Positions 1 to 9,700 of a DNA stretch of 64,000 bases are shown here, piece by piece (position 1 is the stretch's first letter; each line of letters begins with the position of its first letter). Both the position numbers and the translations under genes were made by a program. This stretch comes from Microbacterium sp. NC79 (lineage in GTDB: Bacteria > Actinomycetota > Actinomycetes > Actinomycetales > Microbacteriaceae), in the NCBI RefSeq assembly GCF_019061125.1, contig NZ_JAHQYI010000001.1, positions 868,001 to 932,000 of the forward strand, in the 5' to 3' direction. A model generated the notes under the pieces. The model was not told where the DNA came from and did no database searches. It saw only the letters and a list, made by a program, of their open reading frames with translations.

Positions 1-491
1 ACGTCGGCGCGCGGCAGGCCGATCAAGACGACGTTGTCTTCCACGGGGAATGCGACTACACGGTATGTGCCGACAGAGTCGATCGTGAGATCCGTGGTCT
101 GGCCGATTGTGAACGTGATGCTCGTGAACGGAGCGATCTGCTCTGCCGTGAGCACTTTTACCTCGTCATTGGCGTCGAGATAAGCGCCGGTCAGACCGGT
201 GTCCAGATCAAGAATCAGGACGGTCCCTGGTTGCAGAAACTTGCCTGGTCCTGACGATTTCGCATCGAACGTGAGCACGGAAGCGGCATCGGGCGCTCCT
301 GTTTGAATCGCCGCCCCAATCCATGGCTGAGCGCGGCGGGAAGACTCAGAAACGCGCGTGGTGAGCTGATCTTCCAGCACGGAGTTCAGCATCGCGGCGG
401 TGAGCACAGCCACGACGATGAGCAGAGCAGACACGATGCTGACGACGACCGTGGTAAGCCGTGTCTGCAGCGACCACGCGCGTGGGGTCAC
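1..491 (-). CDS. Sensor histidine kinase, N-terminal part (cut by window edge)
   Basis: About 163 codons can be read from a GTG at 491 to the window edge. The start overlaps the stop of the upstream response regulator by 4 bases (GTGA), so the two are translationally coupled. The visible part has a basic N-terminus (TPRAWSLQTRL), one long hydrophobic segment at about residues 12-35, and an extracytoplasmic region with no recognised sensor domain. The HAMP, DHp and ATPase domains would lie outside the window. The kinase call rests on this membrane topology and on its position directly behind an OmpR-type regulator. The ligand cannot be told from what is visible. Confidence 0.85.
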   Translation of the reverse strand, partial: MTPRAWSLQTRLTTVVVSIVSALLIVVAVLTAAMLNSVLEDQLTTRVSESSRRAQPWIGAAIQTGAPDAASVLTFDAKSSGPGKFLQPGTVLILDLDTGLTGAYLDANDEVKVLTAEQIAPFTSITFTIGQTTDLTIDSVGTYRVVAFPVEDNVVLIGLPRAD

Positions 492-1213
492 TGCGGCGCC
501 TTGATCATGTATCCCACGCCCCTGATGGTATGGATGAGGGGTTCACCCAGCGTGTCGACCTTCTTGCGAAGGTACGAGATATACAGCTCAACGACGCTCG
601 AGCGGCCGCCGAAATCGTAGTTCCAGACGCGATCAAGGATCTGCGCCTTGGAGACAACGCGACGCTGGTTTCGCATCAAAAATCGCAGGAGTTCGAACTC
701 CGTGGCAGTCAGTTCAATCGCGGTGCCTGCGCGCTCGACCTCATGGCTGTCTTCGTTGAGTGAAAGATCAGCAACACGAAGCACCGGATCTGCCTCGGCA
801 GACATTGCTGTGCCCGAGCGTCGCATCAGTGCTCGCAAACGGGCGACGACCTCCTCGAGGCTAAACGGCTTGGTGACGTAGTCATCCCCACCAGCGGTGA
901 GCCCGGCCACGCGGTCACCGATCGCATCCTTCGCGGTGAGGAAGAGCACCGGAACCATGTTGCCTGCTTCCCGCAGGCGGCGAAGCACCGCCATGCCGTC
1001 AAGGTCGGGCATCATGACATCGAGCACGATGGCGTCTGGGGCAAAGTCTCGAGCGACCGTCAGCGCTTCCATCCCGGAGCTCGCAGTGCGTACCTCCCAG
1101 CCCTCCATTCGCAACGCCATCGCGAGTAGATCCGTGAGCATCTGCTCGTCGTCGACGGCGAGAACACGAACCGGCGAACCATCGGGGCGGGTGAGGGCGG
1201 TAGCGGTACTCAT
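488..1213 (-). CDS. OmpR/PhoB-family response regulator
   Basis: 241 residues. The receiver domain (about 15-130) has the acidic pair D21/D22, phospho-acceptor D65 (IVLDVMMPD), the LTAKD switch and K115 (YVTKPF). The C-terminal winged helix (about 145-238) ends in the usual RGVGYMI motif. It is the first gene of a two-gene system with the overlapping kinase at 491. The ATG at 1213 has no Shine-Dalgarno sequence. A CAGAAT -10 box ends exactly 6 bases upstream, which suggests a leaderless mRNA. It diverges from the FAD oxidase, so the promoters of both genes share bases 1214-1371. The regulated genes are unknown; it resembles the MprA/TrcR type of actinobacterial regulator. Confidence 0.93.
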   Translation of the reverse strand: MSTATALTRPDGSPVRVLAVDDEQMLTDLLAMALRMEGWEVRTASSGMEALTVARDFAPDAIVLDVMMPDLDGMAVLRRLREAGNMVPVLFLTAKDAIGDRVAGLTAGGDDYVTKPFSLEEVVARLRALMRRSGTAMSAEADPVLRVADLSLNEDSHEVERAGTAIELTATEFELLRFLMRNQRRVVSKAQILDRVWNYDFGGRSSVVELYISYLRKKVDTLGEPLIHTIRGVGYMIKAPQ

Positions 1214-1371
1214 AAAGACATTCTGCCCCCGAACCTATGTGTTTTCTATGGTTAAGGTTATGTCTTGCCTGTGAACCGGAGGCAGAGTCGTGGGGCCGCA
1301 CATCAGAACGTCTCGACGCCCGCGCAACTCATGCTCTTCCGCATGGGGCGCGCGCGGAATACAGTCGCTCC

Positions 1372-2691
1372 ATGACAATCGCGGAACTCATGTCCCACAT
1401 GACGGTCCTGCAACCGGACGATGACGGATACGCGAAGGCAGCGGCATCGGTGAGCGGCGTCGGCACCCCCGACCTCATCGTTTTTCCGCAGACCCAGGAA
1501 GACGTGGAACGCGCCGTTTCATGGGCGCGCGAGCATGAGGTTTCGATCTACGTGCGTGGCGGCGGACACTCTGAGTGGGGCCTGCCTCCGGGAGGTATGA
1601 CCGTGAACCTCTCGGCATTCGATGACGTCACCGTGATGCCACAGCAGCGCGCACGTGCCAGGGCGCGAGTCGGCGGGGGAGCACGATGGGGCCAGGTCGC
1701 GCGGATCCTGGCCGAGCACGGCCTGGCGCTGAGCTCAGGAGATACGGCAAGCGTCGGCGTTGGTGGGCTCACCCTGGGCGGGGGCATCGGCTGGATGACA
1801 CGCGCCTGGGGTCTCGCGATCGATCAGCTGGTGGGCGCCATCATCGTCACCGCGGATGGGGTGACGCGTCACATTGACCCGGATCACGAGCCTGAGCTGT
1901 TTTGGGCGGTTCGTGGCGGCGGGGGAGGCTTTGGTGTGGTGACCGCGTTTGAGTTTGCGGCACATCCGCTCACCGAGATCGTTTTCACGCAGGCCACGGT
2001 GACTGATGCGCGGCTGGCTCTGCAGAGCGTGCGGAACCATATTGCCGCGGCACCGAGAGAGCTGACGGTGACGTACATGGATGTTCCTGCGATGGATCCG
2101 TCTGCACCAGCGGGCGCCAGCCTCACGATGGTGTGGGCTGGTTCCGACCGCGCGGCAGCGGAGGCCGCCGCCGCACCGTTGCTCACCAACGGTACGGCGA
2201 ACGTGACGCATACGGTGATGGCCTACCCTGATGTGCTGATGGAATTTCCTGACGGGGATCCGACCCAACCTCACCCCGCTTTTATCGGCGGCAACGCGCT
2301 CGCGGCAGAGCTCACCGATGAAGACATCGAGCATCTGGTGAGCTTCGGGGATACGCGGCCTTCGGCGATCACGCTTCTGCGCTCGATGGGTGGCGCCGCT
2401 GGCGACGTGCCGCACGACGCGACCGCGTTCAGTTCGCGTGATGCGTTGTGGCTGGTCATGATGGGAGCATTCGACATGGGCTTCGATGACGAAGCCAAAC
2501 GACAAGTTCTCGAGTCGTGTGCGGCCCTCAACGCCCATGGCGCGCTCGTCTACGGCAACTTCTCATCTCGCACAACGCCGGATGCCGCGAAGACGATGTA
2601 TTCGGCGGCAACCGCAGAACGTCTGCGACGAATCAAGACGCGGTGGGATCCCACGAACATATTCTGCCGAGCGCACGTCTTCGTGGAATAA
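1372..2691 (+). CDS. FAD-binding oxidoreductase, BBE-like
   Basis: 439 residues from the ATG at 1372 (MTIAELMSHM). This start is preferred over an upstream in-frame ATG at 1237 because a TACAGT -10 box ends exactly 6 bases before it (leaderless pattern) and family similarity begins here. The PCMH-type FAD domain contains VRGGGHSEWG, whose His is the usual covalent FAD attachment residue, and GGLTLGGGIGW. The C-terminus (YGNFSS, then KTRWDPTNIF) matches the berberine-bridge-enzyme C-terminal segment, which normally reads Y.N. The family oxidises sugars, alkaloids or other alcohols using oxygen. The substrate cannot be predicted, and no pathway partner is adjacent. Confidence 0.85.
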   Translation: MTIAELMSHMTVLQPDDDGYAKAAASVSGVGTPDLIVFPQTQEDVERAVSWAREHEVSIYVRGGGHSEWGLPPGGMTVNLSAFDDVTVMPQQRARARARVGGGARWGQVARILAEHGLALSSGDTASVGVGGLTLGGGIGWMTRAWGLAIDQLVGAIIVTADGVTRHIDPDHEPELFWAVRGGGGGFGVVTAFEFAAHPLTEIVFTQATVTDARLALQSVRNHIAAAPRELTVTYMDVPAMDPSAPAGASLTMVWAGSDRAAAEAAAAPLLTNGTANVTHTVMAYPDVLMEFPDGDPTQPHPAFIGGNALAAELTDEDIEHLVSFGDTRPSAITLLRSMGGAAGDVPHDATAFSSRDALWLVMMGAFDMGFDDEAKRQVLESCAALNAHGALVYGNFSSRTTPDAAKTMYSAATAERLRRIKTRWDPTNIFCRAHVFVE

Positions 2692-2692
2692 G

Positions 2693-2720
2693 AAGAGGCC
2701 ACCCAAGCGGGTGGCCTCTT
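2693..2720. terminator. Bidirectional terminator hairpin
   Basis: A perfect 12-bp inverted repeat (AAGAGGCCACCC / GGGTGGCCTCTT, loop AAGC) sits between the convergent FAD oxidase and gnd genes. It can terminate both transcripts. Confidence 0.85.
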
Positions 2721-2730
2721 CCGTCAGAAC

Positions 2731-4185
2731 CTAGTGGGTGTCTTCCGCTTCGATTTCGGTGCGGTCGCCCGACCACAGCGTGTGGAAGGTGCCTTCCTTG
2801 TCGATGCGGCGGTAGGTGTGTGCGCCGAAGAAGTCGCGCTGACCCTGCACGAGGGCAGCGGGCAGGCGGTCTGCGCGGATGCCGTCGTAGTACGACAGCG
2901 ACGACGAGAACGCGGGCGCAGGGATTCCGGCCTGAGCTGCGGCGATAACGACACGACGCCATGCGGCCTGGCCGCGTGCCAGCGCGTCAGCGAAGTACGG
3001 TGCCGTCATCAGGACAGGAAGGTTCGCGTCCGTTGCATACGCGTCGGAGATCCGGTTCAAGAACTGTGCGCGGATGATGCAACCCGCGCGCCAAATCTTC
3101 GCGATGGCACCGAGGTCGATGGTCCAGTTGTACTCGGCAGCACCCGCACGGATCTCGTCGAAGCCCTGGCTGTACGCGACGATCTTTGATGCGTACAGTG
3201 CCTGGCGCACATCTTCGATGAACGCGTCAACGTCCGTGACCGTGAAGGTCTCGTCGGGGCCGGGGAGCGCAGATGCGACTGCACGCTGTTCCGGGTGCGA
3301 CGACAGCGAGCGGGCAAACGTGGCTTCAGCGATGCCGGAGACCGGGACGCCCAGCGCGAGAGCTGTCTGCACTGTCCATGCACCGGTGCCCTTGGCGCCT
3401 GCCTGGTCGACGATCACGTCAACGAGCGGCTTGCCGGTGGTCGCGTCGATCTGGCGGAGAACTTCTGCGGTGATTTCGATCAGGTATGACTCCAGCTCGC
3501 CGGTGTTCCACTCGGCGAAAATGTCAGCGATCTCAGCGGGAGACTTACCGGTTCCGCGGCGAATCAGGTCGTAGGCTTCGGCGATGAGCTGCATGTCGGC
3601 GTACTCAATACCGTTGTGCACCATCTTCACGAAGTGGCCGGCGCCGTCGTGGCCGACGTGGGTGACGCACGGCTCACCTTCGGCAACAGCGGCAATCGAC
3701 TTCAGGATTGGGCCGAGGGTGACCCACGACTCATCCGAGCCACCTGGCATGATCGACGGCCCGAGGAGCGCGCCCTCTTCGCCGCCGGAAATACCTGCGC
3801 CGACGAAGTTGATGCCCGTCTCACGGACCGCCTTTTCGCGACGGATCGTGTCGGGGAAGTAAGCGTTGCCGCCGTCGACAATGATGTCGCCAGGTTCAAA
3901 CACCTCAACGAGCGAGTTGATGACCGCGTCGGTCGGGCCGCCGGCCTTGACCATGATGATCGCCGTGCGGGGCTTCTGCAGGGAATCAGCAAACTCCTGG
4001 TACGTCTGCGCGGCAACGAATCCGGCTTCCGGGTGCGTTGCAAGCAGGTCGGCCGTCTTCTCAAAGCTCCGGTTGAACACCGCAACGGTGTTCCCTTCAC
4101 GACTCGCAAGGTTGCGAGCGAGGTTCGATCCCATAACAGCGAGACCGACCACGCCAATGTTTGCCTGGGCGGGAGATTCCGTCAC
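2731..4185 (-). CDS. gnd: 6-phosphogluconate dehydrogenase (decarboxylating)
   Basis: 484 residues, the normal length for the NADP-dependent dimeric enzyme. It converts 6-phosphogluconate to ribulose 5-phosphate, CO2 and NADPH in the pentose phosphate pathway. The N-terminal Rossmann motif is GVVGLAVMGSNLA. The substrate-binding part contains GAGISGGEEGALLGPSIMPGG and HNGIEYADMQLI with the catalytic Lys just before (HFVKMVHNG). The GTG at 4185 was chosen because it has a good TAGGAG ribosome site and starts at the family N-terminus; the longer frame upstream has no support. It is a single gene convergent with the FAD oxidase. Confidence 0.97.
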   Translation of the reverse strand: MTESPAQANIGVVGLAVMGSNLARNLASREGNTVAVFNRSFEKTADLLATHPEAGFVAAQTYQEFADSLQKPRTAIIMVKAGGPTDAVINSLVEVFEPGDIIVDGGNAYFPDTIRREKAVRETGINFVGAGISGGEEGALLGPSIMPGGSDESWVTLGPILKSIAAVAEGEPCVTHVGHDGAGHFVKMVHNGIEYADMQLIAEAYDLIRRGTGKSPAEIADIFAEWNTGELESYLIEITAEVLRQIDATTGKPLVDVIVDQAGAKGTGAWTVQTALALGVPVSGIAEATFARSLSSHPEQRAVASALPGPDETFTVTDVDAFIEDVRQALYASKIVAYSQGFDEIRAGAAEYNWTIDLGAIAKIWRAGCIIRAQFLNRISDAYATDANLPVLMTAPYFADALARGQAAWRRVVIAAAQAGIPAPAFSSSLSYYDGIRADRLPAALVQGQRDFFGAHTYRRIDKEGTFHTLWSGDRTEIEAEDTH

Positions 4186-4273
4186 GAGTGTGCTCCTAAA
4201 CGTCGTGGGTGATGATGCCAGCGTATCGCGGTAGGGCGGGCTGGGCATGAATAATGACGCCCCAAGAAACGCC

Positions 4274-4304
4274 AAAAGCGCCCGGCACAGTGCCGAGCGC
4301 TTTT
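4274..4304 (-). terminator. Rho-independent terminator
   Basis: The arms AAAAGCGC and GCGCTTTT continue into CGGCA/TGCCG around a short loop. On the minus strand this lies directly behind the small membrane-protein gene and ends in a T run. It separates that gene from gnd. Confidence 0.8.
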
Positions 4305-4311
4305 GTAAGCG

Positions 4312-4434
4312 TCAGTTCTTCTTGTAGCTACCGCGGCCGAGCACGAACAGCGCGCTCACGCTGGAAACAGCACCAAGCACGGTCATGCCCAGAATGACCC
4401 AGAGAATAATGTGAGAGACTTCAGCGCCGGTCAT
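4312..4434 (-). CDS. Small single-span membrane protein, 40 aa
   Basis: A 40-codon gene, MTGAEVSHIILWVILGMTVL at the N-terminus and ending GRGSYKKN. It has a very strong ribosome site (GAAGGAGGATGCC, then ATG) and its own terminator at 4274-4304. One hydrophobic helix (about residues 8-32) is followed by a short basic tail, so the protein is probably a type I or C-tail-in membrane peptide. Its function is unknown. The clean expression signals and the codon-like composition argue that it is real although it is too short for routine ORF calling. Confidence 0.8.
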   Translation of the reverse strand: MTGAEVSHIILWVILGMTVLGAVSSVSALFVLGRGSYKKN

Positions 4435-4634
4435 GGCATCCTCCTTCAGAAGTATGTGTCTAACGCTACCGTGAGATCGGGTAAGATAGTGAATCGACCT
4501 CGGCGAGGGATGCGCACAGCATCCGTTATCGACGCGGTGATGTGGCTCCTCACGGAATCCTCACGCGTCTGCGTTCGAGTCGATACCCAAAGACCACCGC
4601 ACGACAGCGTCGTGCGCGCCCCAAGGAGATTCAC

Positions 4635-5252
4635 ATGTCTGAAGACAACAAGGTCGTCGCAGAGGTTCGCGAGAACTTTGGTAAGGGCTACGCACGCCGT
4701 CTGCGCGCTGCTGGCCAGATTCCTGCCGTCATCTACGGCCACGGCACCGACCCGCAGCACGTCGCGCTTCCTGGTCACCAGGTCAGCCTGATCCTGCGTA
4801 AGGCTAACGCTCTGCTTACCCTCGACATCGCGGGCAAGGCTGAGCTGGCCCTGGTGAAGGACGTCCAGAAGGACCCGGTTCGCCAGATCATCGAGCACAT
4901 CGACCTCCTCGTCGTCAAGAAGGGCGAGAAGATCCAGGTCGACGTTCCTGTTCTCGTCGTTGGCGAGTCGGCACCCGGCACCATCATCAACCTTGACGCT
5001 GTGTCGATCACGCTTGAGGTCGAAGCAACGCACATCCCCGAGCACATCGAGGTTAGCGTTGAGGGTCTCGAAGACGGCCAGCACATTTTCGCTGCCGACC
5101 TGAAGCTGCCCAAGGGCGCATCGCTCATTGCAGAAGACGACGTTCTCGTTGTCGGCGTTTCGGTTCCGGCCGCTGCTGACCTGGGCGACGACGCTGACGC
5201 TGAGGCTGAAGCTCCGGCCGCCGCACCTGCTGAGGCACCCGCGGCAGAGTAA
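4635..5252 (+). CDS. rplY: 50S ribosomal protein L25/general stress protein Ctc
   Basis: 205 residues from an ATG with an AAGGAGAT ribosome site. This is the long Ctc/TL5 type, which binds 5S rRNA. The N-terminal L25 beta-barrel holds the RNA-binding stretch RENFGKGYARRLRAAGQIPAV. The C-terminal beta domain holds HIDLLVVKKGEKI and the PEHIEVSVEGLEDG region. It ends in a low-complexity Ala/Glu/Asp/Pro tail (about 178-205), typical of actinobacterial copies. It is followed after one hairpin by pth, the conserved rplY-pth order. Confidence 0.96.
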   Translation: MSEDNKVVAEVRENFGKGYARRLRAAGQIPAVIYGHGTDPQHVALPGHQVSLILRKANALLTLDIAGKAELALVKDVQKDPVRQIIEHIDLLVVKKGEKIQVDVPVLVVGESAPGTIINLDAVSITLEVEATHIPEHIEVSVEGLEDGQHIFAADLKLPKGASLIAEDDVLVVGVSVPAAADLGDDADAEAEAPAAAPAEAPAAE

Positions 5253-5263
5253 TTCACTCGCTG

Positions 5264-5298
5264 AAGCGAGGGGGTGCGATTTTCGTGCCCCCTCGCTT
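5264..5298 (+). terminator. Hairpin between rplY and pth
   Basis: An 11-bp perfect stem (AAGCGAGGGGG / CCCCCTCGCTT) lies 12 bases after the rplY stop and ends just before the pth ribosome site. There is no T run, so it may attenuate rather than stop read-through into pth. Confidence 0.6.
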
Positions 5299-5313
5299 GC
5301 GTAGAGGAGAGAC

Positions 5314-5898
5314 ATGGCTGAAACCTGGTTGGTTGTGGGGCTCGGAAACCCTGGCCCCCAGTACGAACACACTCGACACAACATCGGAGCGATGGTTGTC
5401 GATGAGCTGGCGCGCCGCCGGGGCGAGAGCTTCAAATCGCACAAGGCGAACGCCCGTGTTGCCGAAACCTGGACACGACCGGGTGGAGCCAAGCTGATCC
5501 TGGCCAAGCCGAACTCCTACATGAATGTATCTGGCGGTCCGGTCGCCGCTCTCGCAAAGTTCTACGGCGTTGACGCCGACCGCATCATCGTGCTGCACGA
5601 TGAGCTGGATATCCCCTTCGACACCATCAAGATGAAGATCGGGGGCGGCCACGGCGGACACAACGGCGTGCGCGATATCGCGAAGGCCCTCGGAACCCCG
5701 GAGTTCTTGCGTGTGCGGGTGGGGATCGGCCGGCCGCCAGGACGACAGGATCCGGCGGACTGGGTCTTGTCGCCGTTCTCCGGTGACCAGCGCACGCAGT
5801 TACCGCTCCTCGTCGGGGACTCCGCAGACGCCGTTGAGTTGGTGGGTGAGGAAGGACTCCTCAGCGCCCAGCAGAAGTTTCATGCGCCGCGCACATAG
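5314..5898 (+). CDS. pth: Peptidyl-tRNA hydrolase
   Basis: 194 residues, the usual length for bacterial Pth, which releases peptides from prematurely dissociated peptidyl-tRNA. The family motifs are present: [17 protein letters not shown] with the catalytic His in [23 protein letters not shown] and [13 protein letters not shown]. The ribosome site is AGAGGAG, 5 bases before the ATG. It probably forms an operon with rplY. Confidence 0.97.
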   Translation: MAETWLVVGLGNPGPQYEHTRHNIGAMVVDELARRRGESFKSHKANARVAETWTRPGGAKLILAKPNSYMNVSGGPVAALAKFYGVDADRIIVLHDELDIPFDTIKMKIGGGHGGHNGVRDIAKALGTPEFLRVRVGIGRPPGRQDPADWVLSPFSGDQRTQLPLLVGDSADAVELVGEEGLLSAQQKFHAPRT

Positions 5899-5914
5899 CG
5901 ATCGCCGCACACAA

Positions 5915-5963
5915 GAATTGCCAAGGGCCGCAGTCGTTCATGACTGCGGCCCTTGGCATTCTT
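5915..5963. terminator. Bidirectional terminator hairpin
   Basis: The inverted repeat TGCCAAGGGCCGCAGTC / GACTGCGGCCCTTGGCA has a 6-base loop, is flanked by A-rich and T-rich ends, and lies between convergent pth and the membrane-protein gene ending at 5962. Confidence 0.88.
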
Positions 5964-6687
5964 AGGAGATTGTCGCGCCGGCCGTGACGGCGGCGATCGC
6001 AACACCGACTGCCCACACCATCGGACCAATGACGCCGAGGATCAGCGCGACGATACCGAGCGGGCGCCCCTTGCGTTGCGCGATGGCAACAATGCCGAGC
6101 ACGATGGCAAGAATGCCCGCAATCGTGCCCAGCCACAATGAAATTTCCAGGCCCAGCACGCTGGTGCGCACGTCGGAGAAGTACGAGAGATCGATGTCGC
6201 TGATGCTCGATGAATCCAGCGGGCCGTATTGATCCTGATACTCAACGATGGCGCGCGCAGCTGGCCCGCCGGTGAAGGCGGCGACGAGGGTGCTACCGAC
6301 AGTCGCAATCAGTCCGGCGATGAGGGCGACCAAGCCGAGCGTACTCTTGCCAGCCGGGCGCAAAGCCCCGACCTGTTGGCCGTACTGCGGATACTGCGGC
6401 TGCGAGTACGGCGCCGCATACGTGCCGTACGGTGACGTTTGTGGTGGGGTGTCCCACGGTGCCTGCGGCTGCGCTTCACCCCACGTTGGTGTCGCAGGCT
6501 GCCCGTAGTACGTCGGCTCGGCTTGCTGCGCAAAACCAGGCTGGGGTACGCGCGGTGCGTCATATCCGCCTGGAACCATGGGCTGCGGAGGCATCGGCGG
6601 AACCTCCGGCTGGGTCGGGCGAGACCCGGCGGCAGCGCCGGTGGCCGGGAATTGTTCGTCCGGCGAAGGGAGAGACGTCTGGCTCAC
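5962..6687 (-). CDS. Pro/Gln/Tyr-rich multi-pass membrane protein (DUF4190-like)
   Basis: 241 residues. The first about 110 are disordered and rich in Pro, Gln and Tyr (YSQPQYPQYGQQ). They are followed by a hydrophobic part with a helix at about 116-137 and a C-terminal pair of helices containing GILAIVLGIVAIAQRKGRPLG and a GVIGPMVWAVG segment, which resembles DUF4190/DUF4064-type proteins. The function is unknown. The GTG start has no Shine-Dalgarno sequence, and a TAGGAT -10 box ends 6 bases upstream, so the mRNA is probably leaderless. The gene diverges from mfd. Confidence 0.75.
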   Translation of the reverse strand: MSQTSLPSPDEQFPATGAAAGSRPTQPEVPPMPPQPMVPGGYDAPRVPQPGFAQQAEPTYYGQPATPTWGEAQPQAPWDTPPQTSPYGTYAAPYSQPQYPQYGQQVGALRPAGKSTLGLVALIAGLIATVGSTLVAAFTGGPAARAIVEYQDQYGPLDSSSISDIDLSYFSDVRTSVLGLEISLWLGTIAGILAIVLGIVAIAQRKGRPLGIVALILGVIGPMVWAVGVAIAAVTAGATIS

Positions 6688-6766
6688 GCCCCCATCCTAG
6701 GGACTGGGACCCATACGACACCAGGGACATCTGCGCGGTGCCTTCGGCTCGCCGTAGACTCTTGAG

Positions 6767-9700
6767 GTGAGTTTGACGGGGATTGTTCGCGCCATTGAGT
6801 CGTCTGAGGCCTTCGCCGACCTCAAAATTGTTGCGTTGACAGACGCCAATCTGTCGCTCGTCGACGGTTTGGATGCGCCTGTCCTTGCCGCAGCGCTGCT
6901 CAAGCGGATCTCGGCGGGCAAGCCCAGCGTGTTGCTCGTCGTGACGCCCACGGGTCGGCGCGCCGACGCTCTTGCCGATGCACTCGGAGATCTCATCCCG
7001 GACGCGGATGTCCGCGCTTTCCCGGCATGGGAGACTCTTCCGCATGAGCGCCTGAGCCCGAGTGCTGAGACGGTGGGGCGTCGAATTGAGACCCTCCGCG
7101 CCCTCCGCGCCTTCGATGGTTCCCGCCCGCTGATCGTGACGGCATCCGTGCGCGCGGCGTTGCAGCCGCTCGCCCCGGGGCTCGGCGAAGTTCACCCGAT
7201 TATGCTGACAACCGGCGGGCGCGGCCATGATCTCGATGCGATTGTGAACGGCTTGATTGAGCTGGCGTATTCGCGTGTCGATATGGTCTCGCGCCGCGGC
7301 GAGTTTGCCGTTCGCGGTGGCATCCTCGATGTGTTTCCTGCCGTCGCCGACCACCCCTACCGCGTTGAATTCTTCGGCGACGAGGTCGAGCAGATCCGTG
7401 CGTTCTCCGTGGCGGATCAGCGCTCGCTTCCGGGCGATGTTGCAACGATTGCATTGCCAGCCAGCCGTGAGCTGCTTTTGACGCCCGCTGTCCGCTCGCG
7501 AGCTGCCGCCCTGGTTCCGGCATTCCCCGGTGTCTCCGCAATGCTGGAAAAGATGTCTGCGGGAATTCCGGTGGAGGGCATGGAATCGCTGACACCCGCG
7601 CTCATTGACGATCTGGTGCCGATCGCGGCCTACTTGCCGCGTGGCTCGGCGGTTGCTCTGGTCGATCCTGAGCGTTCCCGCGGTCGTGCAGCAACGCTTG
7701 GCGATACGAACCGAGAGTTCTTGGAGGCGGCCTGGAGTGCCGCCACCGGCGGCGCGGCGGCACCTGTCGATCTGGGCGCAGGCGACTTCCTCTCGCTTGG
7801 CGACCTGCGCACCGCCGTTTTGGATAACGGTCACGTGTGGTGGGCGCTCAGCGCTTTCGACCCCGGTGATGCGGCAGACATCGATGAGACCCGTTTTCCT
7901 GGTTCCGCCGTGCCGTCCTTTCAAGGAAATGTCGAGGGCGCAACGGGGTATGTTGCGGATCTCGTCGCCACGGGCTGGGCGGTGCTGGTCGTCGCGGAAG
8001 GTGTCGGCCTCGTCGAGCGTGGCCGCGATGTGCTTGCCGAGCGCGGAATTGCGGCGCGCGTTGTCGACGACCTGGTGGACAAGCCCGCCAGCGGAGTGGT
8101 GACCCTTGTTCGCGGCCATGCGGAGTCCGGTTTTGTCAGCCCTGAGGCGCAGTTGGCGGTGCTCACCGAAAACGAGTTCTACGGACGCACGATTGGTGGT
8201 TCCGCAGGACCGAAGCGGCTCGCTTCGCGCCGCAAGAACGTCGTTGACCCGCTGCAGCTCAAGAGCGGCGACTTCGTCGTGCACGCCACGCACGGGATCG
8301 GCCGTTTCGTTGAAATGACGCAGCGTGAAATCTCGACGGGTGGCCGCAACGCGCAGAAGAGCATTCGCGACTACCTCGTCATTGAATACGCGCCGTCTAA
8401 GCGCGGCTATCCGGGCGACAAGCTCTTCGTGCCCACCGATCAACTCGATCTCCTCTCGCGCTACGTGGGTGGCGAAGCCCCCGTGCTCAGCAAGATGGGC
8501 GGCAGCGACTGGGCACAAGCGAAGACGAAGGCACGCAAGGCTGTTCGCGATATCGCCGTTGAACTCGTCAAACTTTATTCGGCGCGCATGGCGGCCAAGG
8601 GGCACGCGTTCGGGCCGGATACGCCGTGGCAGCGCGAGCTCGAAGAAGCCTTCCCGTTTGCAGAAACGCCCGATCAGTTGCAGACGATTGATGAGATCAA
8701 GGCCGATATGGAGAAGCCGATCCCGATGGATCGCTTGCTCTCAGGCGACGTGGGCTTTGGTAAGACCGAAGTCGCTGTGCGCGCCGCGTTCAAGGCGATT
8801 CAGGATGGCAAACAGGTCGCCATGCTGGTTCCGACGACACTTCTCGTTAAGCAGCACTTGGAGACGTTCACCGAGCGCTTCGCGGGCTTCCCCGTCAAGG
8901 TCAAGCCGCTGTCGCGGTTCCAAACCGACAAGCAGGCGCGCGACACGATCACCGGCTTGATGGACGGAACCGTCGACATGGTGATCGGAACGCACCGCAT
9001 TCTGACGGAGCAGGTGAAGTTCAAAGACCTCGGTCTGCTCATCATCGATGAGGAACAGCGCTTTGGCGTTGAACACAAAGACGCCCTGAAAAAGATCAAG
9101 ACCAACGTCGACATTTTGGCGATGAGCGCGACGCCGATTCCGCGCACATTGGAGATGGCGGTGACCGGTATCCGTGAAATGTCGACGCTGCAGACGCCGC
9201 CAGAAGACCGTCATCCGATTCTTTCCTTCGTCGGCCCGAACAACGACAAGCAGGTCGCCGCAGCTATTCGCCGCGAGCTGATCCGCGAGGGTCAGGTGTT
9301 CTTCGTGCACAACCGCGTGCAGTCGATCCAGCGCGTTGCCGCCCACCTTGCCGAGCTGGTTCCGGAAGCCCGCATCGCCGTCGCGCACGGTCAGCTGGGT
9401 GAACAGGCGCTTGAGCAGGTGGTTGACGCGTTTTGGGAGCGCGAATTCGATGTCTTGGTGTCAACCACCATCATCGAGACCGGCCTCGACATCTCCAACG
9501 CCAACACGATCATCATCGACAAGGCAGACAAGTATGGCTTGAGCCAGCTTCACCAGCTCCGTGGTCGTGTCGGACGTGGCAGGGAACGCGCGTACGCATA
9601 CTTCCTCTACGACGACGCGAAGCCGCTCACCGAGACGGCCGCCGACCGCCTACAGACGATCGCCGTGAACAACGACCTCGGCTCGGGTACGCAGGTCGCG

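Noticed and set aside
4446..5507. 353-codon frame on the minus strand across rplY and pth
   Set aside because: Both plus-strand genes are well conserved, and this frame also crosses their intergenic hairpin.
6560..8605. 681-codon frame on the minus strand under mfd
   Set aside because: It lies antisense to the well-conserved mfd coding sequence, is rich in Arg/His/Gly with no domain, and has no ribosome site. It is a high-GC shadow frame.
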